From Nocardioides marmotae (GTDB lineage: Bacteria; Actinomycetota; Actinomycetes; Propionibacteriales; Nocardioidaceae), in the NCBI RefSeq assembly GCF_013177455.1, contig NZ_CP053660.1:2480001-2544000 (forward strand): 64,000 nt of DNA, in the 5' to 3' direction. The translations under genes were made by a program, and so were the position numbers. Shown piece by piece: positions 7,145 to 17,051 of this stretch (the first letter of the stretch is position 1; every line of letters starts with the position of its first letter). The notes beneath the pieces were generated by a model that saw only the letters and a list, made by a program, of their open reading frames with translations, was not told where the DNA came from and did no database searches.

Positions 7145-8515
7145 TCAGCTGCGGCGCAGCAGCGCCAGGAACATCGCGTCGGTGCCGTGGCGGTGCGGCC
7201 ACAGCTGGAGCGTCCCCTCGAGCGGGCCGGCGGCGTCGGGCACCTGGGGCAGCAGGCCGGAGGCGTCCTCGAGCCGTACGTCGTCCCGCCCGCCGAGCAC
7301 GTCGCGGACCACGTCCGCGGTCTCGGCCAGCACCGGCGAGCAGGTCGCGTAGAGCACGACCCCGCCGGGGCGCACCAGGTCCAGGGCCGAGCCGAGCAGC
7401 GCCCGCTGGAGGTCGGCCAGCTCCGTGACGTCAGCCGGCCGGCGCCGCCACCGCGCCTCGGGCCGGCGACGCAGCGCGCCCAGGCCGGTGCACGGCGCGT
7501 CGACGAGCACCCGGTCGAAGGCGCCGGGGCGGAAGGGCGCCCGCGTGCCGTCGGCGGTCACCACGCCCGCGACGCCGTCGGCCCCGCGGAGGGAACGCGC
7601 GACCAGGCGGGCCCGGTGGGCCTGCCGCTCGCCGGCGACGAGCCGAGCCCCGCGGGCGGCAGCCAGGGCGGCCAGCAGCGCGGCCTTCCCGCCCGGCCCC
7701 GCGCAGAGGTCGAGCCACCGCTCGTCGCGGCCCTCGACGGGCGCCGCCGCGGCGACCTCGGCCACCAGCTGGGAGCCCTCGTCCTGCACGCCGGCCCGAC
7801 CCTCGGCGACGGCCGGCACCGCCCCCGGGTCGCCGCCCTCGAGCACCACGCCGTAGGGCGACCACGGGGTCGGCTCGCCGGGCAGCTCCGCGCGGGCCGC
7901 GCGGCCCGGGCGGGCCACCAGGGTCACCCGCGGCGGCTCGTTGTCGGCGGCCAAGAGCGCGGGGAGCTCGGCCTCGCCGACCGCGCGGGCCAGCTCGGTG
8001 ACCACCCAGGCCGGGTGGCTGAACGCGACGGCCGCGTGGCCGTGCGGGTCGGTGGCGGGGTCCGGCGCGACGAGGGCGAGCCAGCCGTCGAGGTCGTGGG
8101 CGGTCACCTTGCGCAGCACGGCGTTGGCGAACCCGGCCGCCCCGGCACCGACCTTCGCGCGGACCAGGTCGACGGTGGTGCTGATCGCCGCGTGGGCGGG
8201 CACCCGCATGGAGAGCAGCTGGTGCGCGCCGAGCCGCAGCGCGTCGAGCACCTTCGCCTCGACCTTGGCCAGCGGCCGGTCGATGCAGGCGGCCAGCACG
8301 GCGTCGTACGTCCCTCGGCGCCGGATCGTCCCGGAGACGAGCTCGGTCACGAAGGCGGCGTCCCGCCCGGCCAGACCGTGCTGGGCGAGCACGCTGGGGA
8401 GGACGAGGTTGGTGTAGGCGCCGTCGACGCGGACCGCCTTGAGCACCTCGAGGGCGGCGGCGCGGGGCGCGTCGACCCGCGGCCGCGGCGCCGGGCGGCG
8501 GCGACGATCAGCCAT
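7145..8515 (-). CDS. rsmB: 16S rRNA (cytosine-967-C5)-methyltransferase RsmB
   Basis: Makes m5C967 in 16S rRNA using S-adenosylmethionine. The 456-residue protein has an N-terminal NusB-like RNA-binding domain (ALEVLKAVRVDGAYTNLVLP through about residue 140) and a C-terminal Rossmann methyltransferase domain. DLCAGPGGKAALLAAL is the SAM motif; the two family cysteines are in DAPCTGLGALRRRPE and YATCSPVLAET. The start is ATG 8515 (MADRRRRPAPRPR), 8 bp inside the end of the preceding mmcQ-like gene, so translation is probably coupled. It is the last gene of the def-fmt-mmcQ-rsmB unit, an arrangement related to the def-fmt-rsmB clusters of many bacteria. The identity is secure. Confidence 0.95.
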   Translation of the reverse strand: MADRRRRPAPRPRVDAPRAAALEVLKAVRVDGAYTNLVLPSVLAQHGLAGRDAAFVTELVSGTIRRRGTYDAVLAACIDRPLAKVEAKVLDALRLGAHQLLSMRVPAHAAISTTVDLVRAKVGAGAAGFANAVLRKVTAHDLDGWLALVAPDPATDPHGHAAVAFSHPAWVVTELARAVGEAELPALLAADNEPPRVTLVARPGRAARAELPGEPTPWSPYGVVLEGGDPGAVPAVAEGRAGVQDEGSQLVAEVAAAAPVEGRDERWLDLCAGPGGKAALLAALAAARGARLVAGERQAHRARLVARSLRGADGVAGVVTADGTRAPFRPGAFDRVLVDAPCTGLGALRRRPEARWRRRPADVTELADLQRALLGSALDLVRPGGVVLYATCSPVLAETADVVRDVLGGRDDVRLEDASGLLPQVPDAAGPLEGTLQLWPHRHGTDAMFLALLRRS

Positions 8516-8930
8516 CGGTGCCCCCCTCGAGGTCGGCCAGGTGCTCGCGGACGAGCCGCTTCGGGGCACGCGCGGCCCAGGCGTCGGTGACCACCGCGCG
8601 CAGCTCCTCGACGTCGAGCTCGCCGAGCCGGGACTGCGAGAGGAGCACCGCGCTGGTGCGCCGGAAGTGGTCGATGGTGAAGAACGGCAGGGACGGGTCG
8701 GCGACGAGCGCCTCCTTGGCGTCCATGTCGGGGGTGGTGATCACCAGGAGGTCCTCGTAGGGCTGCCCGGTGACCGGGTCCAGCGCGTGGCGGTCGGGGG
8801 CGCGGAAGAGCAGGAAGCCGCGCCCCCGCACGAGGTACGTCGGCCGGTCGCCCCAGCTGGTCCCGAGCTCGACCTCGGGCAGCGACCGGCAGATCGCGTC
8901 GACGTCCTCGGGGGTCGCGGGGCGGCCCAT
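8508..8930 (-). CDS. MmcQ/YjbR family protein
   Basis: The 140-residue product belongs to the MmcQ/YjbR (CyaY-like fold) family, often annotated as DNA-binding, though its role is not established. Visible family features are the N-terminal helix TPEDVDAICRSLPEVE, the WGDRPTYLVRGRGFLLFR strand pair, VITTPDMDAKEALV, and the closing DAWAARAPKRLVREHLA. ATG 8930 lies one base from the fmt stop codon and the gene overlaps the rsmB start by 8 bp, so it is translated as part of the fmt operon. Nothing suggests truncation. Confidence 0.88.
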   Translation of the reverse strand: MGRPATPEDVDAICRSLPEVELGTSWGDRPTYLVRGRGFLLFRAPDRHALDPVTGQPYEDLLVITTPDMDAKEALVADPSLPFFTIDHFRRTSAVLLSQSRLGELDVEELRAVVTDAWAARAPKRLVREHLADLEGGTDG

Positions 8931-8931
8931 G

Positions 8932-9858
8932 TCAGGCCCCGAGCCGGGTGCCCGACTCCAGCCGCACGCCGCGGGCCCAGTCGGCCGCGCCCATCTGCTT
9001 CTTGCCGAAGGCCTTGACCTCGCCGAGGCGGACCGCGTCGGTGCTCGTGCCGACGAGCACGGCGTTCTTGCGGACCTCGAGGACGCCGGGCTCCAGGCGG
9101 GTGCCCTCCTCGATACTGACCGGGCCGACCTTGAGCCGCTCCCCCGCGTGCGTCGTCCAGGCGCCGGGCCCGGGCGTGCACGCGCGGATGCGCCGGTCGA
9201 CGGCGACGGCGGGCTCGGTCCAGTCGACCTCGGCGTCCTCGACGAGGATCTTCGGCGCGACGCTGACGCCGTCCTCGGGCTGCTCGCGGGCGACGAGCGA
9301 GCCGTCCGCGATGCCGTCGAGGGTGGCGACCAGCAGGCCGGCGCCGCCCTCGGCGAGCCGGGCGAGCAGGTCACCGGCGGTGTCGGTGGGTCGGATCCGC
9401 TCGGTCATCACGCCGAAGGTCGGGCCGGCGTCCATGGCCTTGACGATGCGGAACGTCGTCGCGCCGGTGACCTCGTCGCCGGCCCAGATCGCGTGCTGCA
9501 CCGGCGCCGCGCCACGCCAGGCGGGCAGGCAGGAGAAGTGCAGGTTGACCCAGCCGTGCGGCGGGATGTCGAGCGCGGACTGCGGCAGCAGCGCGCCGTA
9601 CGCGACGACCGGGCAGCAGTCGGGGCGCAGCGCCCTCAGCTGCTCCTGGAACTCCGGGTCGCGCGGGTGGTCGGGCTTGAGGACCGGCACGCCGAGCTCC
9701 TCGGCGCGCTGGGCGACCGGGCTCGCGACGAGCTTGCGACCGCGGCCGGCGGGCGCGTCGGGGCGGGTGACGACGCCGACCAGCTCGTGGTCGGAGGCCG
9801 CGATGGCGTCGAGGGAGGGGACGGCGACCTCGGGGGTGCCGGCGAAGACGAGACGCAT
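8932..9858 (-). CDS. fmt: Methionyl-tRNA formyltransferase
   Basis: Transfers a formyl group from 10-formyl-tetrahydrofolate to initiator Met-tRNA. The 308-residue length is typical. The N-terminal domain begins [19 protein letters not shown]; the catalytic Asn and His lie in [20 protein letters not shown], and the catalytic Asp in KAMDAGP. The C-terminal tRNA-binding barrel is present ([19 protein letters not shown]). ATG 9858 is 4 bp from the def stop codon, so def and fmt are co-transcribed and probably translationally coupled, matching their linked roles in adding and removing the formyl group. Confidence 0.97.
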   Translation of the reverse strand: MRLVFAGTPEVAVPSLDAIAASDHELVGVVTRPDAPAGRGRKLVASPVAQRAEELGVPVLKPDHPRDPEFQEQLRALRPDCCPVVAYGALLPQSALDIPPHGWVNLHFSCLPAWRGAAPVQHAIWAGDEVTGATTFRIVKAMDAGPTFGVMTERIRPTDTAGDLLARLAEGGAGLLVATLDGIADGSLVAREQPEDGVSVAPKILVEDAEVDWTEPAVAVDRRIRACTPGPGAWTTHAGERLKVGPVSIEEGTRLEPGVLEVRKNAVLVGTSTDAVRLGEVKAFGKKQMGAADWARGVRLESGTRLGA

Positions 9859-9862
9859 GAGC

Positions 9863-10408
9863 TCAGAAACCGAAACCGTTCGTGGGATGGGGGCTGATCT
9901 TGACCTGGGGCTTCTCGAGGCCGAACCACTCGGACTCGCGGATCTCCTTCATCGCAGCCTTGCGCGCCGCGGCGTCGAGCCGGTCGATGAAGAGCACGCC
10001 GTCGAGGTGGTCGGTCTCGTGCTGGATCGCCCGCGCGAGCAGCTCGGAGCCGTGCACGGTGAGCGGCTCGCCGTGCATGTCGAAGCCGTGGGCGACCACC
10101 GAGAGGGCGCGGCGGCACTCGTAGGTGAGCTCGGGGAGCGACAGGCAGCCCTCGAGGCCCTCCTGCTGCTCCTCGGACAGCTCGAGGGTGGGGTTGACCA
10201 GGTGGCCGACCTCGCCGTCGACGTACCAGGTGAACACGCGGAGGCCGACGCCGATCTGCGGGGCCGCGAGGCCGGCGCCGGGGGCGTCGAGCATGGTGTC
10301 GGTGAGGTCCGAGACGAGCTGGCGCAGCTCCTTGTCGAAGTCCACGACCTCCACCGCGGGCTTGCGCAGCACCGGGTCCCCGAAGAGTCGGATCGGCTGG
10401 ATGGCCAC
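9863..10408 (-). CDS. def: Peptide deformylase
   Basis: Removes the N-formyl group from new proteins using a bound Fe2+ or Zn2+. All three motifs are visible in the 181-residue product: [10 protein letters not shown] (44-53), EGCLS with metal ligand Cys88, and QHETDH with His130, Glu131 and His134. GTG 10408 follows a good AGGAGA ribosome binding site 4-5 nt upstream; the open frame further up has no family similarity. It is the first gene of the def-fmt-mmcQ-rsmB unit and divergent from the lipoprotein at 10497, with 88 bp between. Confidence 0.97.
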   Translation of the reverse strand: MAIQPIRLFGDPVLRKPAVEVVDFDKELRQLVSDLTDTMLDAPGAGLAAPQIGVGLRVFTWYVDGEVGHLVNPTLELSEEQQEGLEGCLSLPELTYECRRALSVVAHGFDMHGEPLTVHGSELLARAIQHETDHLDGVLFIDRLDAAARKAAMKEIRESEWFGLEKPQVKISPHPTNGFGF

Positions 10409-10496
10409 GGTTCTCCTGAGACGGGGTGGGTACGGCGTGCAGCGCTCAACTCTAGTGGCTCGGGAACCCGGGCGACCCCGCGGGCGTCGGAGCGCC

Positions 10497-11330
10497 GTGA
10501 GGACGTGGATCGCGGTCGTGCTGCTGGTCGGTCCCGCCGTGGTGGGCTGCGGCGAGGACGACGTCTCCTTCGCCGACCGGGCGGCGACGACGTACGACGG
10601 GTCGCTCGTGCCGGGCGCCGACGTGCTGCGCCACCCCCGGGCCGGGGTGGCGGGCAACGTCGTCGACTGCGACACCTGGGGCACGGGCTCGGCCTTCGAG
10701 GGCGACGTCTACGACGAGGGCGCGACCGCCGGGGACCCCGAGGGCGCGGTGCGCCACGCCTTCAGCGAGGGGCTGTGGCTGACCCTGCCCGACGACCTGG
10801 CCGAGGCCGCCCGGGCCGAGGACCGGGTGCTGTACGTCGCGGAGGTGGACGGTCGTGCCAAGGTCGCGGTCGTCGTCCACGACGGCGCGGGGACCGCGGG
10901 CGCCGGCGGCGGCGGCTGGTACGTGGAGTCGTGGGCCCGGTGCGACGTCGTCGAGCTGCCGCCGGACTTCGTCGAGGAGCGGGGCTACCAGGTCTGGCAC
11001 GACGCCGAGGGCCGGGTCGTGCCCACCACCGAGCTCGAGGCCCAGGCCGGCCCGGAGCACTGCGACTGGCAGGACATGACCTTCCTCCACCTCGCCGGGG
11101 ACGGGCGCGACGCGACCTTCGCGCGCGACCCCCATCGCGACGTCCGGGACTACTTTGCCGAGCCCTACCTCGCCCACACCACCCTGCCGCCGGACGCGGT
11201 CGACACCGGCTACCGCCGCGACGACGACCGGATGTGGATCGCGCCCGGGGACGCCCGGGTCTACGTCGGCGAGGGCCCCGATGACGTCGAGCTGTGGCCG
11301 CGCATGGTGGAGCCGTTGGGGTGTGAGTGA
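10497..11330 (+). CDS. Secreted lipoprotein of unknown function
   Basis: Not recognised. The 277-residue product starts MRTWIAVVLLVGPAVVGCGED (GTG 10497), a clear lipoprotein signal with VVGC as lipobox (Cys18). The mature part is acidic, and has tryptophan-rich stretches such as GGGGWYVESWARCD. It contains a few paired cysteines (CDTWGTGS, WARCD, EHCDW and the terminal GCE), which may form disulfides outside the cell. An earlier in-frame start would overlap def and hide the signal peptide, so GTG 10497 is preferred. The gene is alone and divergent from def. Downstream, 11331-11628 shows no gene. Confidence 0.82.
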   Translation: MRTWIAVVLLVGPAVVGCGEDDVSFADRAATTYDGSLVPGADVLRHPRAGVAGNVVDCDTWGTGSAFEGDVYDEGATAGDPEGAVRHAFSEGLWLTLPDDLAEAARAEDRVLYVAEVDGRAKVAVVVHDGAGTAGAGGGGWYVESWARCDVVELPPDFVEERGYQVWHDAEGRVVPTTELEAQAGPEHCDWQDMTFLHLAGDGRDATFARDPHRDVRDYFAEPYLAHTTLPPDAVDTGYRRDDDRMWIAPGDARVYVGEGPDDVELWPRMVEPLGCE

Positions 11331-11628
11331 GCGAGCCGGTCCGCCGCCCGCGACAGCGATCTACGGTGAGAACTGGATCACCGCGGGTCAGTGCACCGCG
11401 CAAGCAGGAGGCACCACGCGATACCGGTCGAACAGCAACGCATCGGACGCCGTGGAACGCGCGACGGTGCCGCTCCGCTTCGCGCCCGGATGGTGCCAGA
11501 TCCGGTCACTCTGGCCGGAGTGCGCTGGCCGGCCCGTCGGGCGTCGCGGATGCGCAGTCGTCCCGCGCGGCGTCGGTGCAGGTCGTCGGTCGGCACCACT
11601 GGGCTCGTGGTGATCTGCCTCGGTCGGC

Positions 11629-12894
11629 CTATGTCCTTCGGTGGAAGGCGACCTTTCCGTCGGGGAGGTGGGTGGTCTCGAAGGCGGGGTCGTGGACCCG
11701 GGCGTGGTGGCGCGGGCAGAGGTTGCGGGCGTTGGTCAGGTTCGTCTTCCCGCCGTGCGACCAGGGGTGGTCGTGGTGGGCGTGGCAGAGGTGGGCGGGC
11801 CAGTCGCAGCCGTCGGCGGTGCAGGTCGGCTGGGCGAGGTTGAGCCCGCGGCGTTGAGCACCGGAGAACAGTCGGGTCTTCCGGCCGAGGTCGAGCAGCT
11901 CGGACCTCGAGCCGAGGACGGCCGGGATCAGATCGGCCTCGCAGGCCAGCCGGCGGGCGGTGGCGGCGGAGATGACGCCGCCGTCGTCGAGCATGCCCGG
12001 TGCGAGACCGTCCATCAGCGACTCGACGTCGATGGTGACGACGAGGGTGGCGTTGAGGCCGCCGAGCTTCGGGAGGTGGTCGGCGGGGAGTCGTTCGAGG
12101 AGCTCGCAGAACGCATCGCCCATCCGTTCCGGGGAGGGGCGGCGCTCGACCTGCTCCCTCTCGACGTCCGGGTCCTGGGTGGCGGCCTGGTGCTTCGGCG
12201 CCGCGTACGCGAGGAGCGTCTTGTGCAGCATCGCGGCGTGCAGCTCGGGGATCGAGAACTTCCCTCGGACCGAGCCCTTCCCGTCGGGGCACATCGTCAG
12301 CCACGCGCCCGCGCGAGCCTCGCGTTCCTCGCGCTCCAACGCCCGGGCGTCGCGGGCCTCACCGATCTCGGGTGCCACCACGGTCAGGACGTGCTTGGCC
12401 AGCACCGCGAGGGTCTTCGGGTCGAGGTGGGCGGCCTCGGCGAGGAGGTGCTGCTCGGCCCGGGCGGGGATCGCCGGGTCATCGAGGTCCTCGGGCAGCC
12501 GGTCGACGCAGGAGGTGATCACGCGGGCGTGGTCGGCACTGATGGCCCCTTCGACGAGCGCGGCCGAGGTGGGCGCGTGCCGGTCCAGGGACTCGGCGAG
12601 TCGGGTGCGGCTCTTCGCCACCCGGCGCTCCTGACGCGTGTGGTGGGCCCACCAGGAGGCGGTGTCGGTCGCGCCGGCCCTCTCGCCGGCCTGGCGGCGG
12701 TCGGCCTCGGCAACCAGCCGCAGCTCCAGCGCCTCCGCCTGAGCGCGCAGCCGCGACGCCTCGACCAGGGTCGCCTCGACGTCCTCGTCCGACATCGACC
12801 ACAGCTCCGCCGTGGCCGCCTGATGGGTCTTGCGCCGGGACTTCGCGACAGCACGGCACACGGTGTGTGCGTGGTGTCGCGAGTCCTTGGCCAT
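11629..12894 (-). CDS. DUF222 / 13E12-type HNH endonuclease family protein
   Basis: The 421-residue protein has the two-part plan of the actinobacterial 13E12 repeat family: an N-terminal helical DUF222 region (about 30-290) and a C-terminal HNH nuclease domain. In the HNH part, the zinc-type cysteines and histidines are visible in CTADGCDWP, LCHAHHDHPWSHGGKTNL, NARNLCPRHHARVHD. Members occur in many copies per genome and behave like mobile or selfish genes; the biological role is unsettled. ATG 12894 is chosen over a TTG 4 codons upstream. The gene stands alone between two lipoprotein/membrane genes and is flanked by non-coding sequence on both sides (298 bp downstream, about 400 bp upstream). 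Confidence 0.9.
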   Translation of the reverse strand: MAKDSRHHAHTVCRAVAKSRRKTHQAATAELWSMSDEDVEATLVEASRLRAQAEALELRLVAEADRRQAGERAGATDTASWWAHHTRQERRVAKSRTRLAESLDRHAPTSAALVEGAISADHARVITSCVDRLPEDLDDPAIPARAEQHLLAEAAHLDPKTLAVLAKHVLTVVAPEIGEARDARALEREEREARAGAWLTMCPDGKGSVRGKFSIPELHAAMLHKTLLAYAAPKHQAATQDPDVEREQVERRPSPERMGDAFCELLERLPADHLPKLGGLNATLVVTIDVESLMDGLAPGMLDDGGVISAATARRLACEADLIPAVLGSRSELLDLGRKTRLFSGAQRRGLNLAQPTCTADGCDWPAHLCHAHHDHPWSHGGKTNLTNARNLCPRHHARVHDPAFETTHLPDGKVAFHRRT

Positions 12895-13162
12895 GGGTCT
12901 ACTCAAGCACCGACCACCGACAGTCAGACCGCCATTTCCCCAGGTCAGACCGCATGTCGAGACGAGGTTCGACGAGTTTCAGAGCCGGCCCGCAATCCCT
13001 GGCAGCCCACCCACCGCAAGCCGGACGACGGCCGCAACCACGCGGCGTACCTCTCCCGTAGCTGCCCTGACGGTGACCACCGACGACCCGGAGGCCGCGG
13101 TCCCGCCCGCCTGCTCAAGCCGGTCCGATCGCGCTGGCCGAAGTGCGTGGTCCGGCCGTCGC

Positions 13163-13210
13163 GGTCGTGTGCCTGAGAACGCGCCGCGGCGCGCCGTCGA
13201 GCACACGACC
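13163..13210. repeat. Dispersed palindromic element, copy 1
   Basis: GGTCGTGTGC (13163-13172) faces GCACACGACC (13201-13210). The sequence after the left arm, CTGAGAACGCGCCGCGGCGC, resembles that of a second element at 57647-57696 (CTGACGACGCGGGGCGGCGC), so the two belong to one family. It lies in the 404-bp gap 12895-13298, in which I see no gene. Confidence 0.75.
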
Positions 13211-13298
13211 CCGCCCTGGACCCGGTCGTGCGAACGACGCTCTCGGCCCGAAGTGCGCCGAACGCGGCACGGCGGATGTCGAGGAGGCGCTGGCGCAG

Positions 13299-13451
13299 TC
13301 AGCGGCGTGCCGACGATTGCCGTCCCCAGAGCATGAGGGTGACCGCTAGCACGACCCCGACGGAGCCAAGCGCTAGCCCGACAACTGTGACTCGGCGCGG
13401 AAGCACCTTGGTGCCCGGCTTGGCCCGACCGACGCCCCAGCGGCAGGCCAC
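13299..13451 (-). CDS. Possible small single-span membrane protein
   Basis: A 50-codon frame from GTG 13451 gives a protein with a basic N-terminus (KPGTKVLPRR), one strong membrane helix (VVGLALGSVGVVLAVTLMLW) and a short basic tail (GRQSSARR). The positive charges on both sides and a single clean helix look like a real small membrane protein. No family is recognised, no convincing ribosome binding site is seen, and a stop codon lies four codons upstream of the GTG. It stands alone between the DUF222 gene and priA. Treat as tentative. Confidence 0.4.
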   Translation of the reverse strand: MACRWGVGRAKPGTKVLPRRVTVVGLALGSVGVVLAVTLMLWGRQSSARR

Positions 13452-13546
13452 AGCGGGTCAGCCATGCTCGACTGGGTTTTCTAGGACGACGTCGCTGTAG
13501 GTGGCGACACCGAGCCCGTCACAACGAGCCCGTCACGACGAGCCCG

Positions 13547-15613
13547 TCACAACGAGTAGGGGTCGACCTGGATCCGGACGGGGTCGAGCTTGCGGGCCGA
13601 GCGGACCCGCTGCAGCTCGCCCAGCGCTCGGCCCAGCGCCGCCCCGGAGGCGCGCGGCACCCGGACGACGGCCCGGACCTCGGGGTCGTCCTGCTCCCCG
13701 AGCGAGGTGGGGACCGGGCCGAGGACCTCCCCGACCTCGGGCAGGCTCAGCAGGGTGAGCGCGTCGTCGACGGCGCCCGGCTCGCCGGTGATGGTGGCGA
13801 GCCGGCTGGCCGGGGGCAGGTGCGCCTCCTGCCGCTCCGCGGTCTCGCGGGCCGCGAAGCCGCCGGGGTCCCACCGCACGAGCGCCTGGATCGCCGGGTG
13901 CGCAGGGTCGCCGACGACCAGCGCCCGCCCGCCGGGGCGGACCAGGCCGACCGCGTCGCACCAGCGCCGCAGCGCCTCCTCGTCGGTGCGCAGGTCGGTG
14001 CGGCCGAGCAGCAGCCAGGCGTCGAGCAGGACGACCGCCGCGTAGCCGCCGTCCGCGACCGGCTCGGCCCCCGGCGTCGCGACCACGACCGCCGGGCGGG
14101 CGTCGACGGTCGCGAGCACGCGGTCCCGCGAGCTGGTCAGCACGCGGGTGCGCGGCAACGCGCGGCCGATCTCCTCGGCGGTACGGGCGTCGCCGACCAC
14201 GGGGGCGCGCAGGCCGCGGTGGCCGCACTCCCCGCAGGCCCAGCCGGGAGTCTCGGTGCCGCACCAGCGGCAGGCCGGCGGGGTGGTCGGCCCGGTCAGG
14301 GCGAGCGGCCCGCGGCAGGCGGTGCAGCGCGCGGGCGTGCGGCACCGCTCGCAGGCCAGCGCGGCGACGTACCCCAGACGCGGGTTCTGCACCAGCACCG
14401 GCCCGTCGGCCAGCGCCGAGCGGATCGCCTCGAACGCCTGGCGCGGCACCCGGGCGGCGCGGGCGAGCGGGTCGCGCAGGAGGTCCTGGTCGCTGGCGCC
14501 GGCCACCACGGTCCGCACCCGCTCGCGGACCACCGTGCGGGGCGCGGCCAGCTCGCGGGCCCAGCCGGTGCGCAGGAGGTACTCCGCCTCGACGCTGCGG
14601 GCGAACCCGGCGACCAGCGCGGCCGTCCCCTCCCGCTCGGCGCGGAGCAGCAAGGTCTCGCGGGCGTGCGGGTACGGCGCCCGGGGCTCGGCGTGCAGGT
14701 CGTCACCGTCGTCCCACACCACGACCAGTCCGAGGTCGTGGACCGGCGCGAAGGCTGCCGCGCGGGTCCCGACCACGATCCGGCGGGTGCCGCGGGCGAC
14801 CGCGAGGAAGTCTCGGTAGCGCCGTGCGGGACCGGCGTCGGCGGTCAGCGTCACGTGGTGCTCGCCGCCCAGCAGGGCGGTGAGGGCCCGGTCGACCCGG
14901 TCGACGTCCTTGCCGTCGGGCACGCAGATCAGCACACCGCGGCCCGCTCGTCGCGTGGCCGCGGCCGCCTCGGCCACCCGGGCCGGCCAGTCCTCCCCCG
15001 GCGCGGCCGACCAGACCGCGCGGGGCGCGGCACCCTCCTCGAGGTGGGCGAGGTACGCCGCCGCGTGCTCGTAGACCGCCCAGCCGGCGGCCTCGCCCTC
15101 CCGCGCCGGGGGCACCGGCGGCTCGGCCGGGGAGGGCTCCTTCTCGGTCGTGGCGTGCCGGGGCGGCACGGCCAGCCGCAGCACGTCGGAGCGGTTGCCG
15201 GCGTACCGCTCGGCGACGGCCCCGACCAGGCCGGCCACGGCCGGGCTGAGCACCGGCTCGTCGCTCACCACCCGCCGCAACGGCGCGAGCCGGCCGGGGT
15301 GGTCGGAGCTGGCGGCCCGCTCGAGGAGGTAGCCGTCGACGTCCTGGCCGGCGAAGCGGACCTTGACCCGGACCCCGGGCCGCGCCGCCTGGGCCATCGC
15401 GGCCGGCACGGCGTAGTCGAAGGGCCGGTCCAGGTGCGCGAGCGCGACGTCGACGAGGACCCGGGCGACCGGGTCGACCTCGGCGATCTCGGCCTCGGCG
15501 GCCTTGCGGGCGCGGGTGGCCCGCGCCTTGGCCTGCGACTCCTTGACGCTGGCCCGCACGCTCTGCCACTCATGGGCGGGCAGCAGCTCGGGCTGCTCCT
15601 CCGGTCCGCTCAC
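13547..15613 (-). CDS. priA: Actinobacterial PriA-like replication restart protein, helicase motifs lost
   Basis: PriA reloads the replisome at stalled forks. This 688-residue product keeps the N-terminal DNA-binding domain (VARVLVDVALAHLDRPFDYAVP), the zinc-binding cysteine cluster (CERCRTPARCTACRG and CRWCGTETPGWACGECG) and the C-terminal domain. It lacks the helicase core motifs: where Walker A should be there is only WSAAPGEDWPARV, and the DEEH position reads WDDGDDLHAE. This degeneration is known for actinobacterial PriA, which is thought not to act as a helicase. GTG 15613 starts MSGPEEQPELLPAHEW; the frame upstream is open but without similarity. It follows metK by 136 bp that hold a repeat remnant. 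Confidence 0.93.
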   Translation of the reverse strand: MSGPEEQPELLPAHEWQSVRASVKESQAKARATRARKAAEAEIAEVDPVARVLVDVALAHLDRPFDYAVPAAMAQAARPGVRVKVRFAGQDVDGYLLERAASSDHPGRLAPLRRVVSDEPVLSPAVAGLVGAVAERYAGNRSDVLRLAVPPRHATTEKEPSPAEPPVPPAREGEAAGWAVYEHAAAYLAHLEEGAAPRAVWSAAPGEDWPARVAEAAAATRRAGRGVLICVPDGKDVDRVDRALTALLGGEHHVTLTADAGPARRYRDFLAVARGTRRIVVGTRAAAFAPVHDLGLVVVWDDGDDLHAEPRAPYPHARETLLLRAEREGTAALVAGFARSVEAEYLLRTGWARELAAPRTVVRERVRTVVAGASDQDLLRDPLARAARVPRQAFEAIRSALADGPVLVQNPRLGYVAALACERCRTPARCTACRGPLALTGPTTPPACRWCGTETPGWACGECGHRGLRAPVVGDARTAEEIGRALPRTRVLTSSRDRVLATVDARPAVVVATPGAEPVADGGYAAVVLLDAWLLLGRTDLRTDEEALRRWCDAVGLVRPGGRALVVGDPAHPAIQALVRWDPGGFAARETAERQEAHLPPASRLATITGEPGAVDDALTLLSLPEVGEVLGPVPTSLGEQDDPEVRAVVRVPRASGAALGRALGELQRVRSARKLDPVRIQVDPYSL

Positions 15614-15689
15614 GCCGTGCAGTCTCCCAGCGGGCGCCGACGGTCGGCGTGCCGGGATCCGGTGAGCGTCCCCGGGGCCGCAGGGGCGC

Positions 15690-15746
15690 TCACCGGGCTT
15701 CGACACGCTCGGCGCCGGGGCGCCTCGCTGCTCACCCAGCGAGCCC
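15690..15746. repeat. Single diverged copy of the CTTCGACACGCTCG...CTCACCCAGCG repeat
   Basis: Between priA and metK, CACCGGGCTTCGACACGCTC and CTCGCTGCTCACCCAGCG match the start and core of the tandem repeat at 57918-58122 (CACCGGGTTTCGACACGCTC, CTCGCTGCTCAACCAGCG). It is therefore a solo copy of that family. Similar elements are common between genes in actinobacteria (recalled, not searched). Confidence 0.65.
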
Positions 15747-15749
15747 TGC

Positions 15750-16952
<1,203 letters not shown>

Positions 16953-16994
16953 AGCACAGCTCCTGTCGTTCGGGTGGTGCACACGGTAGGGGGC

Positions 16995-17046
16995 GTCCCA
17001 GGTCGTGGGACGTCCGTCTCACACACGTATCCCCACATTGGGGGAT
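16995..17046 (-). terminator. Two short stem-loops between coaBC and metK
   Basis: On the minus strand, ATCCCC-CAATGT-GGGGAT (17029-17046) comes directly after the coaBC stop, followed by GTCCCA-CGACC-TGGGAC (16995-17011). Together they may end the mihF-coaBC transcript or shape the metK leader. There is no T-tract, so the termination role is tentative. Confidence 0.4.
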
Positions 17047-17051
17047 CGCAG

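Noticed and set aside
11629..12894. Group II intron or homing element because of the HNH motif
   Set aside because: The N-terminal DUF222 region and free-standing position fit the 13E12 family; no intron RNA features or interrupted gene are seen.
16953..17051. SAM riboswitch before metK
   Set aside because: Only two short hairpins are seen; the conserved core of the SAM-I or SAM-IV classes could not be found and the gap of 99 bp is too short for a full element plus expression platform.
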